Source: Comamonas resistens (GTDB taxonomy: Bacteria; Pseudomonadota; Gammaproteobacteria; Burkholderiales; Burkholderiaceae_C). From it: a stretch of DNA of 64,000 nt. Both the position numbers and the translations under genes were made by a program. The notes below the pieces were generated by a model. That model searched no databases, was not told the origin of the DNA, and saw only the letters and a list, made by a program, of their open reading frames with translations. Numbering within the stretch: the stretch's first letter is position 1; each line of letters begins with the position of its first letter. The stretch is from positions 2,046,001-2,110,000 of the forward strand of contig NZ_CP125947.1 of assembly GCF_030064165.1 (NCBI RefSeq). Direction: 5' to 3'. Below, piece after piece: positions 32,719-42,701 of the stretch.

Positions 32719-33099
32719 ATGACGCAAGAAACAAACAAGGCCGATGAATGGCTGGTAGTCTGCCTGTGTGCTGCCTGGTGCGGCACCTGCAAGCAATACC
32801 AGCAGCCTTTCGAACAGCTGGCCACCCAGTTCCCGCAGATGCGCTTTGTCTGGCTCGATGTGGAAGATCGCGAGGATGTGGCCGGTGATCTGGATATAGA
32901 GACTTTTCCCTCCGTGCTGGTGGCGCAGGGCGCTCAGGCCCGCTTTCTGGGGCCGGTGCTGCCCCAGTCCGGAGTGCTGGCTCGCATGCTGCAGTCGCTG
33001 CCGCAGGATGCCGGCGCCAGGCCCGCTCAGGCGCAGGAAGCGCAGGAGCTGCTGCAGCGATTGTTGTGCGCTGATGACCTGCAGGAAGTCTTGCGCTGA
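32719..33099 (+). CDS. thioredoxin-like protein (cytoplasmic)
   Basis: A 126-residue thioredoxin-fold protein with the redox motif WCGTC (Trp20, Cys21, Cys24), preceded by an unusual CLCAAWC with extra cysteines at 15 and 17. The cis-proline region is FPSVLVAQGAQ (IETFPSV). There is no signal peptide, so it acts in the cytoplasm as a disulfide reductase or redox partner. The C-terminal 30 residues form an Ala/Gln/Leu-rich helix (AQAQEAQELLQRLLCADDLQEVLR). ATG 32719 starts MTQETNKADEWLVV; upstream in-frame sequence lacks similarity. The target is unknown. Confidence 0.82.
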   Translation: MTQETNKADEWLVVCLCAAWCGTCKQYQQPFEQLATQFPQMRFVWLDVEDREDVAGDLDIETFPSVLVAQGAQARFLGPVLPQSGVLARMLQSLPQDAGARPAQAQEAQELLQRLLCADDLQEVLR

Positions 33100-33123
33100 G
33101 CGCTGTTTTATGCCTGGAACTTT

Positions 33124-33152
33124 TTGCGAAAACAATGGTTTGAGGCTACAAT
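33124..33152 (+). promoter_or_regulatory. sigma-70 promoter for the rimP-nusA-infB operon
   Basis: TTGCGA (33124-33129) and TACAAT (33147-33152) are separated by exactly 17 bases, a near-consensus promoter. The predicted start near 33159 is only about 9 bases before an intrinsic terminator hairpin. Confidence 0.7.
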
Positions 33153-33167
33153 GGCGGCTTCACGACC

Positions 33168-33199
33168 AAACGGGCGGGTACACACCGCCCGTTTTTTTT
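33168..33199 (+). terminator. intrinsic terminator/attenuator in the rimP leader
   Basis: A perfect 10-bp stem AAACGGGCGG / CCGCCCGTTT with a 7-base loop and a long T-tract, located between the operon promoter and the rimP start (33281). It may end transcripts from the thioredoxin gene, or attenuate the nusA operon. Confidence 0.85.
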
Positions 33200-33280
33200 G
33201 GGCAAATCACGGCGAAGCCCTGCCATTGGCAGAGCCAAGTGCCTGATTTGACGGACTTTTCGGGACTGAACTGAATACAC

Positions 33281-33874
33281 GTGGCATTACAGCAAATCGT
33301 TGAACAAACCGTGACAGGTCTAGGTTATGACCTGGTTGAAATTGAACGCACAGCGGGTGGACTGCTGCGCATCACGATTGATTTGCCTTGGCAGGCGCCG
33401 GAGGAAGCTGCGCCTGAGCTGTCTGCAGAGACGGCCCCTGACCAGTTCGTGACGGTGGAAGACTGCGAAAAAGTAACGCGCCAGCTGCAGTTCGCGCTGG
33501 AAGTGGATGGCGTTGACTATGCCCGCCTGGAGGTTTCCTCTCCGGGAATTGATCGTTTGCTGCGTCACGAACAGGACTTCATCCGCTTTGAAGGCGCTGT
33601 GGTGGACTTGACGCTCAAGCAGCCTATCGGCGCTGCCGGTGGCGAAAAGATTAACGCAAACCGCAAAAAATTTCGTGGCACGCTGGAGCGTACTGAAGAG
33701 GGTGGCTGGCAAATCGTCTGGAGCGATGAGCCGCCGGTCAAGCCGGGCGTTCGAGTGAGCAAAAAGCGTGAGCCTGCACCGCTGCAGGCCATGGGTTTTA
33801 CGCTGGACGAGCTGCGTGAAGCCCGTCTGGCACCGATTGTGAATTTCAAAGGGCGCGCGGCCAAGCCAGAGTGA
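33281..33874 (+). CDS. rimP: ribosome maturation factor RimP
   Basis: RimP assists 30S subunit maturation. The 197-residue protein begins MALQQIVEQTVTGLGYDLVEIERTAGGLLRITID with a GTG start; the core QFVTVEDCEKVTRQLQFALEVDGVDYARLEVSSPGIDRLLRHEQDFIRFEGAVVDLTL contains the family signature SSPGIDR. It is longer than E. coli RimP (about 150), with an acidic insertion after LPWQAPEEAAPELSAETAP and a longer basic linker, as is common in Burkholderiales. It is the first gene of the rimP-nusA-infB-rbfA-truB-typA operon; the ribosome site is weak. Confidence 0.94.
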   Translation: MALQQIVEQTVTGLGYDLVEIERTAGGLLRITIDLPWQAPEEAAPELSAETAPDQFVTVEDCEKVTRQLQFALEVDGVDYARLEVSSPGIDRLLRHEQDFIRFEGAVVDLTLKQPIGAAGGEKINANRKKFRGTLERTEEGGWQIVWSDEPPVKPGVRVSKKREPAPLQAMGFTLDELREARLAPIVNFKGRAAKPE

Positions 33875-33957
33875 GGCTGCTGCCGTTTTTGAGTCTTTGG
33901 GGCAAAGAGGCGCGAAGCTGAGTCCTCTTTGTGTGATTGAAATAGGAGAGTCGTCGC

Positions 33958-35445
33958 ATGAATCGCGAACTGTTGATGTTGGTTGAAGCCATTTCGCGTG
34001 AAAAGAACGTGGAACGCGATGTGGTTTTTGGTGCCGTGGAATCCGCGCTGGCACAAGCCACCAAGAAGCTGTACCAAGGTGAAGTAGACATCCGCGTGTC
34101 CATCGATCGCGAAAGCGGCGACTACGACACCTTCCGTCGCTGGGTGGTCGTGCCCGACGATGCAGGCCTGCAAAATCCCGACGCCGAGGAAATGCTGATG
34201 GACGCGGAAGACCGCGTTCCCGGCATTCAGCCCGGTGAATTCATCGAAGAGCAGATCGAGTCTCTGCCCATCGGTCGTATCGGCGCCATGGCTGCCAAGC
34301 AGGTCATCCTGCAAAAGATTCGCGATGCCGAGCGCGAGATGCTGCTCAACGAATTCCTCGAGCGTGGCGAAAAGATCTTCACCGGCACCGTCAAGCGCAT
34401 GGACAAGGGCGACATCATTGTCGAGTCCGGCCGTGTCGAAGGCCGCTTGAAGCGCGGCGAGATGATCCCCAAGGAAAACCTGCGCAACGGCGACCGTGTG
34501 CGCGCCATGATCATGGAAGTGGATGCCACGCTGCGCGGCGCTCCCATCCTGCTGTCGCGCTCGGCCCCCGAATTCATGGTGGAGCTGTTCCGCAATGAAG
34601 TGCCCGAAATCGAGCAGGGCCTGCTGGAGATCAAGAGCTGCGCCCGTGACGCCGGTTCGCGCGCCAAGATCGCCGTGCTGAGCCACGACAAGCGCGTGGA
34701 CCCCATCGGCACCTGCGTCGGCGTGCGTGGCACCCGCGTGAACGCCGTGACCAACGAACTGGCCGGCGAGCGCGTGGACATCGTGCTGTGGTCCGAAGAC
34801 CCCGCCCAGTTCGTGATCGGCGCCCTGGCTCCTGCCAATGTCTCTTCCATCGTCGTGGACGAGGAAAAGCACGCCATGGATGTGGTGGTGGACGAGGAAA
34901 ACCTGGCCATCGCCATTGGTCGCGGCGGTCAGAACGTGCGTCTGGCTTCCGAGCTGACGGGCTGGAAGATCAACATCATGGACGCTGCCGAGTCTGCTCA
35001 GAAGCAGGCCGACGAGTCGGCTGTCTCGCGCAAGCTGTTCATGGAGAAGCTGGATGTGGACGAGGAAATCGCCAACATCCTGATCGAAGAAGGTTTCGAG
35101 ACCCTGGAAGAAGTGGCCTATGTGCCGCTGCAGGAAATGCTCGAAATCGAATCCTTCGACGAAGAGACGGTGAACGAGCTGCGTAGCCGCGCCAAGGACG
35201 CTCTGCTGAGTCAGGAAATCGCTCGCGAGGAAAATGTGAGCAAGGCGTCCGAGGATCTGCTGTCGCTGGATAGCATCACGTCCGAACTGGTGGACAAGCT
35301 GGCTCAGGCCGGTGTGCACACCCGTGACGATCTGGCCGATCTGGCCATCGACGAGCTGACCGAAATCACCGGTCAGACCGCCGAAGAGGCCAAGGCCCTG
35401 ATCATGAAGGCACGTGAGCACTGGTTTACCGATGGGCAAGAGTAA
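33958..35445 (+). CDS. nusA: transcription termination/antitermination factor NusA
   Basis: NusA binds RNA polymerase and modulates pausing, termination and antitermination. The 495-residue protein has the N-terminal polymerase-binding domain ([29 protein letters not shown]), an S1 domain ([26 protein letters not shown]), two KH domains ([29 protein letters not shown] and [22 protein letters not shown]) and two acidic C-terminal helix-hairpin-helix repeats. Full E. coli length. AGGAG precedes the ATG by 9 bases. It lies second in the operon; NusA in other bacteria controls its own operon by termination, relevant to the leader hairpin upstream. Confidence 0.97.
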   Translation: MNRELLMLVEAISREKNVERDVVFGAVESALAQATKKLYQGEVDIRVSIDRESGDYDTFRRWVVVPDDAGLQNPDAEEMLMDAEDRVPGIQPGEFIEEQIESLPIGRIGAMAAKQVILQKIRDAEREMLLNEFLERGEKIFTGTVKRMDKGDIIVESGRVEGRLKRGEMIPKENLRNGDRVRAMIMEVDATLRGAPILLSRSAPEFMVELFRNEVPEIEQGLLEIKSCARDAGSRAKIAVLSHDKRVDPIGTCVGVRGTRVNAVTNELAGERVDIVLWSEDPAQFVIGALAPANVSSIVVDEEKHAMDVVVDEENLAIAIGRGGQNVRLASELTGWKINIMDAAESAQKQADESAVSRKLFMEKLDVDEEIANILIEEGFETLEEVAYVPLQEMLEIESFDEETVNELRSRAKDALLSQEIAREENVSKASEDLLSLDSITSELVDKLAQAGVHTRDDLADLAIDELTEITGQTAEEAKALIMKAREHWFTDGQE

Positions 35446-35468
35446 GGTCAGGGAGGTTCAGAGTATCT

Positions 35469-38294
35469 ATGTCGAGTAATACGGTTGCAGAATTTGCGAA
35501 AGAGCGCAACACGACCCCTGACACCTTGCTGCAGCAGCTCAAGGCAGCAGGGGTTGACAAGGCGACTGCGGGCGATGTGCTGACTGAAGGTGACAAGCAG
35601 CGCTTGCTGACTCATCTGCAGGCCAGCCATGGCAGCGGAGCCAAGAAGATCACGTTGACCAAGAAATCAACCAGCGAAATCAAGCAGGCGGATGCGGCGG
35701 GCCGCGCCCGAACCATTCAGGTGGAAGTGCGCAAGAAGCGTACTTTCGTCAAACGAGAAGACACACCTGCGGAAGTCCAGGCCAATGCCGAAAGCATGGC
35801 CAAGGCGGTGCAGGAGCGTGCCACAGCGCAAGAATTGGTACGTCGTGAAGAAGAAGCTCGCCATCAGGTAGAGCAGTTGCGCCATCAGGAAGAAGAATTG
35901 GCCAAGGAACGTCAAGAGCGCGAAGAGCGCGAACGCCGCGAGCGTGAAGCCGAAGAACGCGCAGCTGCTTACGCGGCTGCAGAAGCTGCCAAGGTAGCGG
36001 AAGCGAAAGCGGCCAAGGAAGAAGTCAAGCGCGAGCATGCTGCAGAAGCTGCTGCCCGCGCTACTGCACAGGCCGAAGCTCGAGCCAAGGCAGAAGCCGA
36101 ATCCAAGGCCAAGGCCGACGAGGAAGCCTCTCGTGCCAAGGACCTGGACGAACGCCGTCGCAAGGCTCTAGCCGAAGCTGAAGCCATTCGCGCCATGATG
36201 GCCGCACCCAAGAAGGTGCTGGTCGCCAAGAAGCCCGAAGAGCCCAAGAAGGCAGCTCCTGCTGCTGCAGAGGCCAAGAAGGCAGCTCCCGCCAAGGATG
36301 GCGCCAAGCCTGCTGCAGGTGCCAACGCCGGCAACGGTGCGCGTCCTGGCAAGGAAGTCAAGTCCGCCAAGCTGTCTTCGAGCTGGTCTAACGATGCGGC
36401 CAAGAAGAAGGAAATCAAGACCCGTGGCGACAGCTCCGGTGGTGTGGCTGGCCGCTCCAACTGGCGCGGTGGCCCCCGCGGTGGCCGTCGTGGAGGTGAC
36501 CGTCACGAGCAGCAACAGCAGCAGGCGCCCGAGTTCCGTCAGCTGGAGATCTCGGTGCCCGAGACCATCACCGTGGCCGAGCTGGCTCACAAGATGGCCA
36601 TCAAGGCGTCCGAAGTCATCAAGGTTCTGATGAAGATGGGCCAGATGGTCACCATCAACCAGCCGCTGGACCAGGACACCGCCATGATCGTGGTGGAAGA
36701 AATGGGTCATACCGCCAAGGTGGCGGCGCTGGACGATCCCGAAGCCTTCACCGCCGAGGAAGTCTCCAACTCCGAAGCCGAGCAACTGCCCCGCGCTCCC
36801 GTGGTGACCGTCATGGGCCACGTGGACCACGGCAAGACCTCGCTGCTGGACTACATCCGCCGCACCAAGGTGGCGTCGGGCGAAGCCGGTGGCATTACCC
36901 AGCATATCGGTGCCTACCATGTGAAGACGCCTCGCGGCATCATCACCTTCCTGGATACTCCCGGTCACGAGGCCTTCACGGCCATGCGTGCCCGTGGTGC
37001 CAAGTCCACCGATATCGTGATTCTGGTGGCGGCTGCCGACGACGGCGTGATGCCCCAGACCAAGGAAGCCATCAAGCACGCCAAGGCGGCTGGTGTTCCC
37101 ATCGTGGTGGCCATCACCAAGGCCGACAAGCCCGAAGCCAACCCCGATCGCGTCAAGCAGGAGCTGGTGGTGGAAGAGGTGCTGCCCGAAGAGTACGGCG
37201 GCGACTCCCCATTCGTGGCCGTGTCCTCCAAGACGGGCCAGGGCATCGACGAGCTGCTGGAGCAGGTGCTGCTGCAGGCCGAAGTGCTGGAACTCAAGGC
37301 GCCCGTGGACGCCGCTGCCAAGGGTATCGTGATCGAAGCCCAGCTGGACAAGGGTCGCGGTACCGTGGCTACGGTGCTGGTGCAGTCCGGTACGCTGAAG
37401 GTCGGCGATGTGGTGCTGGCGGGCCAGACCTATGGTCGCGTGCGAGCCATGCTCGACGAAGACGGCAAGCAGACCAAGGAAGCCGGTCCTTCCATCCCTG
37501 TAGAGATTCAGGGTCTGAACGAAGTGCCCCAGGCGGGTGACGACTTCATGGTGCTGAGCGACGAACGCCGTGCCCGTGAAATCGCGACCTACCGCGCCGG
37601 CAAGTTCCGCAACACCAAGCTGGCCAAGCAGCAGGCTGCGAAGCTGGAAAACATGTTCGCCGAAATGTCCGCTGGCGATGTGCAGACCCTGCCCATCATC
37701 ATCAAGGCCGACATGCAAGGCTCGCAGGAAGCTCTGGCAGCCTCGCTGCTCAAGCTGTCCACCGACGAGATCAAGGTTCAGCTGGTGTACTCCGGCGTGG
37801 GCGGTATCTCCGAGTCCGACGTCAACCTGGCGCTGGCTTCCAAGGCCATCATCATCGGCTTCAACGTGCGTGCGGATGCTCAGGCCCGCAAGACCGCTGA
37901 AGGCAACGATGTCGACGTTCGCTACTACAACATCATCTACGACGCCGTGGATGAGGTGAAGGCTGCGATGTCGGGCATGCTGGCTCCCGAGAAGCGCGAA
38001 GAGATCATCGGTATGGCCGAAATCCGTACCGTGTTCGTGGCGACGAAGATCGGCACCATTGCCGGCTCGTACATCACGCAAGGTCACGTCACCCGCAACG
38101 CACACTTCCGTCTGCTGCGCGACAACGTGGTCATCTACACGGGTGAGATCGAGTCGCTGCGTCGCATGAAGGACGATGTCAAGGAAGTCAAGGAAGGCTT
38201 CGAGTGCGGTATCAAGCTGCGCAACTACAACGACATCAAGGAAGGCGACGTGCTGGAAGTGTTCGAGATCAAGGAAATCGCTCGTACGCTGTAA
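35469..38294 (+). CDS. infB: translation initiation factor IF-2
   Basis: IF-2 is the GTPase that brings initiator tRNA to the ribosome. The 941-residue protein has an N-terminal IF2_N domain, a long charged Ala/Glu/Lys/Arg-rich helix (about residues 85-260), a Gly/Arg-rich segment ([18 protein letters not shown]), a second IF2_N domain, and the GTPase with GHVDHGKT (450-457), DTPGHEAF and ITKAD. The C-terminal domains end [16 protein letters not shown]. The N-terminal helix region is hypervariable across bacteria, so its length is not odd. It is followed by a strong hairpin inside a family B repeat, which may reduce readthrough into rbfA. Confidence 0.97.
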   Translation: MSSNTVAEFAKERNTTPDTLLQQLKAAGVDKATAGDVLTEGDKQRLLTHLQASHGSGAKKITLTKKSTSEIKQADAAGRARTIQVEVRKKRTFVKREDTPAEVQANAESMAKAVQERATAQELVRREEEARHQVEQLRHQEEELAKERQEREERERREREAEERAAAYAAAEAAKVAEAKAAKEEVKREHAAEAAARATAQAEARAKAEAESKAKADEEASRAKDLDERRRKALAEAEAIRAMMAAPKKVLVAKKPEEPKKAAPAAAEAKKAAPAKDGAKPAAGANAGNGARPGKEVKSAKLSSSWSNDAAKKKEIKTRGDSSGGVAGRSNWRGGPRGGRRGGDRHEQQQQQAPEFRQLEISVPETITVAELAHKMAIKASEVIKVLMKMGQMVTINQPLDQDTAMIVVEEMGHTAKVAALDDPEAFTAEEVSNSEAEQLPRAPVVTVMGHVDHGKTSLLDYIRRTKVASGEAGGITQHIGAYHVKTPRGIITFLDTPGHEAFTAMRARGAKSTDIVILVAAADDGVMPQTKEAIKHAKAAGVPIVVAITKADKPEANPDRVKQELVVEEVLPEEYGGDSPFVAVSSKTGQGIDELLEQVLLQAEVLELKAPVDAAAKGIVIEAQLDKGRGTVATVLVQSGTLKVGDVVLAGQTYGRVRAMLDEDGKQTKEAGPSIPVEIQGLNEVPQAGDDFMVLSDERRAREIATYRAGKFRNTKLAKQQAAKLENMFAEMSAGDVQTLPIIIKADMQGSQEALAASLLKLSTDEIKVQLVYSGVGGISESDVNLALASKAIIIGFNVRADAQARKTAEGNDVDVRYYNIIYDAVDEVKAAMSGMLAPEKREEIIGMAEIRTVFVATKIGTIAGSYITQGHVTRNAHFRLLRDNVVIYTGEIESLRRMKDDVKEVKEGFECGIKLRNYNDIKEGDVLEVFEIKEIARTL

Positions 38295-38390
38295 AAGCTA
38301 TAGCTGCTAGCGGTAGTTGAATAAGGGTTTGAGGCTGAAAATGCCTCGAACCCTTTGTAGATCAAGCGCTACAAGCTCTTTTTTTGATAC
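38294..38390. repeat. dispersed palindromic repeat, family B, copy 4, with terminator-like hairpin
   Basis: AGCTATAGCTGCTAGCGG (from 38296) and AAGCGCTACAAGCT near 38364 flank an inner perfect-but-one stem AAGGGTTTGAGGC / GCCTCGAACCCTT (38323-38355). CTTTTTTT follows. It lies between infB and rbfA and ends at the rbfA start codon. Confidence 0.75.
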
Positions 38391-38768
38391 ATGGCAACCA
38401 AACGCAAATCTGCTGCACCGAATCGCAGCTTCAAAGTTTCCGACCAGATCCAGCGCGATCTGTCGGAGCTGATCGCCCGCGAGTTGAAGGACCCGCGCGT
38501 CGGCATGGTCACGCTGCAAAGCGTGGAGGTGACTCCGGACTATGCCCACGCCAAGGTATTCTTCAGCGTGCTCGTCGGTGATCCCGAAGTGACGCTGGCT
38601 GCACTCAATCAGGCCGCAGGCTTTCTGCGCAACGGCCTGTTCAAGCGTCTGCACATTCATACCGTGCCCACGCTGCATTTCATCTACGACCGCACTACAG
38701 AGCGCGCTGCCGACATGAACGCCTTGATTGCCAAGGCTGTGGCGTCGCGCGGTCCCGAAGAGGAATAA
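38391..38768 (+). CDS. rbfA: 30S ribosome-binding factor RbfA
   Basis: RbfA helps late 30S assembly and 16S 5'-end processing, especially in the cold. The 125-residue KH-type protein shows [50 protein letters not shown] and [23 protein letters not shown], the usual family blocks. It follows infB and precedes truB by 4 bases, the standard order. A palindromic repeat with a terminator-like hairpin separates it from infB, so its expression may depend on readthrough or an internal promoter. Confidence 0.95.
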   Translation: MATKRKSAAPNRSFKVSDQIQRDLSELIARELKDPRVGMVTLQSVEVTPDYAHAKVFFSVLVGDPEVTLAALNQAAGFLRNGLFKRLHIHTVPTLHFIYDRTTERAADMNALIAKAVASRGPEEE

Positions 38769-38772
38769 GCAC

Positions 38773-39765
38773 ATGAACGCCCCTCGCACCCGGGTGCAGC
38801 GGCGCCCTGTGCATGGGGTGTTGCTGCTTGATAAACCGCTGGGCTGGTCCAGCAACGATATCCTGCAAAAGGTCAAGTGGCTGCTGCGCGCCGAAAAGGC
38901 CGGGCATACAGGCACGCTTGACCCGCTGGCCAGCGGCGTGCTGCCGCTGTGCTTTGGCGCTGCCACCAAGTTCAGCCAGCTTCAACTCGAAGCCGAGAAA
39001 ACCTACGAAGCCATTGCCCGCCTGGGCCAGACCACGACCACGGCCGATGCCGAGGGCGATGTGGTGCTGGAGCGTGCGGTCGATCTGGCTGCCATCACAC
39101 CCGAGCGTCTGGCGCAGGTGCAGGCACGATTCACGGGCGACATCAAACAGGTGCCGCCCATGCACAGCGCCTTGAAGAAGGACGGCAAGGCTCTCTACGA
39201 ATATGCCCGCGCAGGCGTGGAGGTGGAACGTCCCGCACGCGATGTCACGATTCATGCATTGAATCTGGCTCTGGTGCAGGATGACCAAGGGCATCCTGCT
39301 ATCAAGATGAGGGTGACCTGCAGCAAGGGCACTTATATCCGCACCCTGGGTGAAGACGTGGGCGAGGCCTTGGGCTGTGGTGCCCATCTGCGTTTTCTGC
39401 GCCGCGTGGAAACCGGCGGCCTGGAGGTGTCGCGCTGCGTGACGCTGGAGGCGCTGGAAGCCATGAATGACGAAGAGCGCGTCGCGCAGGTTCAGCCTGT
39501 CGATACCCTGCTGCATCGTCATGCCGTCGTCACCTTGGGTGAAGAGGATGCAGGACGCTTTCTATCAGGCTTGCGCCGCCGAGGGTCTTGGGCCGATGCC
39601 CCGGCCGTGGCGGTGTATGGTGAGCGCCCGCATGCCCTTTTGGGGGTAGGCCGTGTGGTGCGTGGGGAGCTGATTCCCGAGCGCCTGCTCAGTCCGCTAG
39701 AAATTCAACAAATTTTGGAAGGAACGCCGCGTCCACAAGCAAGCGGCATTTTGGAAACATTATGA
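38773..39765 (+). CDS. truB: tRNA pseudouridine-55 synthase TruB
   Basis: TruB makes pseudouridine 55 in the T-loop of tRNAs. The 330-residue protein contains the catalytic Asp50 in [16 protein letters not shown], the [19 protein letters not shown] block, [21 protein letters not shown] and [22 protein letters not shown] 38773 gives [22 protein letters not shown]; the earlier frame start overlaps rbfA. The stop overlaps the typA start (ATGA), so translation is coupled. Confidence 0.96.
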   Translation: MNAPRTRVQRRPVHGVLLLDKPLGWSSNDILQKVKWLLRAEKAGHTGTLDPLASGVLPLCFGAATKFSQLQLEAEKTYEAIARLGQTTTTADAEGDVVLERAVDLAAITPERLAQVQARFTGDIKQVPPMHSALKKDGKALYEYARAGVEVERPARDVTIHALNLALVQDDQGHPAIKMRVTCSKGTYIRTLGEDVGEALGCGAHLRFLRRVETGGLEVSRCVTLEALEAMNDEERVAQVQPVDTLLHRHAVVTLGEEDAGRFLSGLRRRGSWADAPAVAVYGERPHALLGVGRVVRGELIPERLLSPLEIQQILEGTPRPQASGILETL

Positions 39766-41588
39766 GCAAACAAATCCGCAACATTGCGATCATCGCGCAC
39801 GTTGACCACGGCAAGACCACCATGGTGGACCAGCTGCTGCGCCAGTCCGGCACTTTTGCCGAGCACGAAAAAGTCGTCGACACCGTGATGGACAACCACG
39901 CCATCGAACGCGAGCGCGGCATCACCATCCTGGCCAAGAACTGCGCCGTGTCCTGGAAGGACACCCACATCAACATCCTCGACACGCCCGGTCACGCGGA
40001 CTTCGGCGGTGAAGTGGAGCGCGCCCTGTCCATGGTCGACGGCGTGGTGCTGCTGATCGATGCGCAGGAAGGCCCCATGCCCCAGACGCGTTTCGTGACC
40101 AAGAAGGCACTGGCCCTGGGTCTGCGTCCCATCGTGGTGGTGAACAAGGTGGACAAGCCCGGTGCCAACCCCGACAAGGTGATCAACGCCGCTTTCGACC
40201 TGTTCGACAAGCTGGGTGCCACCGACGAACAGCTGGACTTCCCCGTGGTCTATGCCTCCGGTATCAACGGCTGGTCGTCCAAGGAAGAGGGCGAGCCCGG
40301 TGCCAAATGGGGCGAGGACATGTCCGCCCTGTTCGACACCATCCTCGAGCATGTGCCTGCCGTGAAGGGCGATGCCAGCGCCCCCCTGCAGCTGCAGGTT
40401 TCCGCTCTGGACTACTCCACCTTCGTGGGCCGTATCGGCGTGGGCCGTATCACCCAGGGTACGCTCAAGCCCGGCCAGCAAGTGGCCGTGATGGCCGGCC
40501 CTGATGGCAAGAGCTACACCGGCAAGATCAACCAGGTGCACACCTTCCAGGGCCTGGACCGCGTGCAGGCTACCGAAGCCGGTCCTTCCGAGATCGTGCT
40601 GATCAGCGGTATCGAAAACATCGGTATCGGCGAAACCATTACCGACCCCGCCAATCCCCAGCCTCTGCCCATGCTGAAGATTGACGAGCCCACACTGACC
40701 ATGAACTTCTGCGTGAACACCTCGCCCCTGGCAGGTCGTGAAGGCAAGTTCGTGACCAGCCGCCAGATCTGGGACCGCCTGCAAAAGGAACTGCGCTCCA
40801 ACGTGGCTCTGCGCGTCAAGGAAACCGACGAAGACGGTATCTTTGAAGTGTCCGGCCGTGGCGAACTGCACCTGACCATTCTGCTGGAAGAAATGCGCCG
40901 CGAAGGCTACGAGCTGGCCGTGTCCAAGCCCCGCGTCGTGATGCAGACGATCAACGGCGAGAAGCACGAGCCTATCGAGCTGGTGACGGCCGACATCGAA
41001 GAAGGCCACCAGGGCGGCGTGATGCAGGCACTGGGCGAGCGCAAGGGCGAGCTGGTGAACATGGAGCCCGATGGCCGCGGTCGCGTCCGTCTGGAATACC
41101 GCATTCCCGCACGTGGCCTGATCGGCTTCACCAACGAATTCCTGAACCTGACACGCGGCTCCGGCCTGATCGCCAACATCTTCGACAGCTACGAACCCCA
41201 CAAGGGCGACATCGGCGGCCGCAAGAACGGCGTGCTGATCTCCATGGACGACGGTGAAATCTTCACCTACGCCCTGGGCAAGCTGGACGACCGTGGCCGC
41301 ATGTTCGTGAAGGCCGGCGACCCCGTGTACGAAGGCATGATTATCGGCATCCACAGCCGCGACAATGATCTGGTGGTGAACGCCACCCGTACCAAGCAGC
41401 TGACCAACTTCCGTGTGTCCGGCAAGGAAGACGCGATCAAGATCACGCCTCCCATCGAGCTGTCGCTGGAATACGGTGTGGAATTCATCGAAGACGACGA
41501 GCTGCTGGAAATCACTCCCACCAGCCTGCGCGTGCGCAAGCGTCACCTGAAGGAGCATGACCGCAAGCGTGCTTCGCGTGACGCGTAA
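39762..41588 (+). CDS. typA: GTPase TypA/BipA
   Basis: A 608-residue ribosome-associated translational GTPase involved in 50S assembly and stress or low-temperature growth. G-motifs: AHVDHGKTT (G1), RGITI (G2), [16 protein letters not shown] (G3), [11 protein letters not shown] (G4). Domains II, III and V follow, ending with the BipA-specific C-terminal domain ([47 protein letters not shown] block). Its ATG overlaps truB's stop. It ends the operon before a bidirectional terminator. Confidence 0.97.
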   Translation: MSKQIRNIAIIAHVDHGKTTMVDQLLRQSGTFAEHEKVVDTVMDNHAIERERGITILAKNCAVSWKDTHINILDTPGHADFGGEVERALSMVDGVVLLIDAQEGPMPQTRFVTKKALALGLRPIVVVNKVDKPGANPDKVINAAFDLFDKLGATDEQLDFPVVYASGINGWSSKEEGEPGAKWGEDMSALFDTILEHVPAVKGDASAPLQLQVSALDYSTFVGRIGVGRITQGTLKPGQQVAVMAGPDGKSYTGKINQVHTFQGLDRVQATEAGPSEIVLISGIENIGIGETITDPANPQPLPMLKIDEPTLTMNFCVNTSPLAGREGKFVTSRQIWDRLQKELRSNVALRVKETDEDGIFEVSGRGELHLTILLEEMRREGYELAVSKPRVVMQTINGEKHEPIELVTADIEEGHQGGVMQALGERKGELVNMEPDGRGRVRLEYRIPARGLIGFTNEFLNLTRGSGLIANIFDSYEPHKGDIGGRKNGVLISMDDGEIFTYALGKLDDRGRMFVKAGDPVYEGMIIGIHSRDNDLVVNATRTKQLTNFRVSGKEDAIKITPPIELSLEYGVEFIEDDELLEITPTSLRVRKRHLKEHDRKRASRDA

Positions 41589-41613
41589 TTCACAAGCTCA
41601 GGCTGTGAATCCC

Positions 41614-41637
41614 AAAAAGGCCCTCAGGGGCCTTTTT
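41614..41637. terminator. bidirectional intrinsic terminator between typA and the LysR gene
   Basis: A perfect 10-bp stem AAAAAGGCCC / GGGCCTTTTT with a TCAG loop. It abuts the stop codon of the convergent LysR gene. Confidence 0.88.
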
Positions 41638-42543
41638 TCATGCCTGCGCGGCCAGCTCGCAAACCTGCTGCACCAGCCACTGCGCCATGGGCGAAAGACT
41701 GCGCCCGCGCTGCCAGACCACGCCATAGCTCGATGCCATGGCCGGCACCTGCCGTGCCCTCACGGCCTGTAGCTGTCCTCCTTGGAGCCAAGGACGCACC
41801 GCAGGTTCGATGGCGGCCAGCACGGTATCGGTGTGCAGCGTCAGCTGGATCAGGCTGTTGACATCGTCGCACTCCACGGCCAGCAGATGCTTGTCATGGC
41901 GCAGCTGCAACTGGCTGCACAAGGCCTCGCGCACGGGCTGGGGCAGGCGCACGGCAGCCAGGCCATGGGCATGCAGCTGGGTCAGCGTGAAATCGGCTTG
42001 CGCAGACTGCAGCAGCGGGTGGCCGCTGCGCACATAGAGACCGCCGGGCTGGGCAGGCAGGGCACGCACCGTACAGTCGCTGCCCGCGGGCAGCTCGCGG
42101 GTCTCGGCCACAAAGAATTCGATCTCATCGTCCTTGAGGCGCTGCAGCAATTGCTGCCAGTTCCCCATGATGGCGCGCACATGTACCGCGGCAAAGGCTT
42201 TGCGGGCCTGCTGCAGCAGCGGCGGCAGCAGAAACTGGGCTGGAAACGGGCCAAAGCCGCAGGCCGTGTCGCCCATCTGCCGATCTCGGTAGAGCTGCAC
42301 ATCGCGCTGCAGATTGCGGCTTTGGCGCACCAGCTCACGCGCGCGCTCCAGCACAAACTGGCCTGCCGCCGTGGGGCGAACCTCTCCTGCACCGCGCTCG
42401 AAGAGCTTCATCGCAAATTCTTCCTCTGCAGCCTGCACGCTGCGTGTCAGCGCGGGCTGGCTCAGATGCAGCTGTTCGGCCGCACGGGCGTAGTTGGCCT
42501 TGTCGGCCAGCATGACCAGATGCTGCAGTCGGCGTATGTCCAT
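41638..42543 (-). CDS. LysR family regulator, likely of the adjacent alkylsulfatase (SdsB-like position)
   Basis: A 301-residue LysR-type regulator. The winged helix-turn-helix is LQHLVMLADKANYARAAEQLHLSQPALTRSVQAAEEEFAMKLFERGAGEVRPTAAGQFVL (residues 6-65), followed by a linker helix and a periplasmic-binding-like effector domain (FGPFPAQFLLPPLLQQARKAFAAVHVRAIMGNWQQLLQRLKDDEIEFFVAE). It is divergent from an alkylsulfatase gene. In Pseudomonas, an SdsB-type LysR activator next to sdsA controls alkyl sulfate degradation, so I infer the same role here. Confidence 0.88.
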   Translation of the reverse strand: MDIRRLQHLVMLADKANYARAAEQLHLSQPALTRSVQAAEEEFAMKLFERGAGEVRPTAAGQFVLERARELVRQSRNLQRDVQLYRDRQMGDTACGFGPFPAQFLLPPLLQQARKAFAAVHVRAIMGNWQQLLQRLKDDEIEFFVAETRELPAGSDCTVRALPAQPGGLYVRSGHPLLQSAQADFTLTQLHAHGLAAVRLPQPVREALCSQLQLRHDKHLLAVECDDVNSLIQLTLHTDTVLAAIEPAVRPWLQGGQLQAVRARQVPAMASSYGVVWQRGRSLSPMAQWLVQQVCELAAQA

Positions 42544-42640
42544 GGTGATGAGTTCAATGCATTGAAATTTCTCAGACTATGCATTGGACGCAATACATGG
42601 TGCTGCCCAGAATGTGACAGCAGCCTCGGTGGAGTTGAAG

Positions 42641-42689
42641 CCTTTTTGAGCTCTGACGTAGATCCATCAAGCGCTGACCGCTATAACAA
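42641..42689. repeat. dispersed palindromic repeat, family B, copy 5
   Basis: GAGCTCTGACGTAG and AAGCGCTGACCGCTATAA are arms of a degenerate copy lying immediately before the ribosome site of the alkylsulfatase gene. Confidence 0.5.
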
Positions 42690-42701
42690 AAGGAGACATA
42701 T

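Noticed and set aside
36168..38105. A 645-residue open frame antisense to infB
   Set aside because: Same cause; infB is unmistakable on the plus strand. The antisense frame is rich in His and Gly in a way typical of such shadows.
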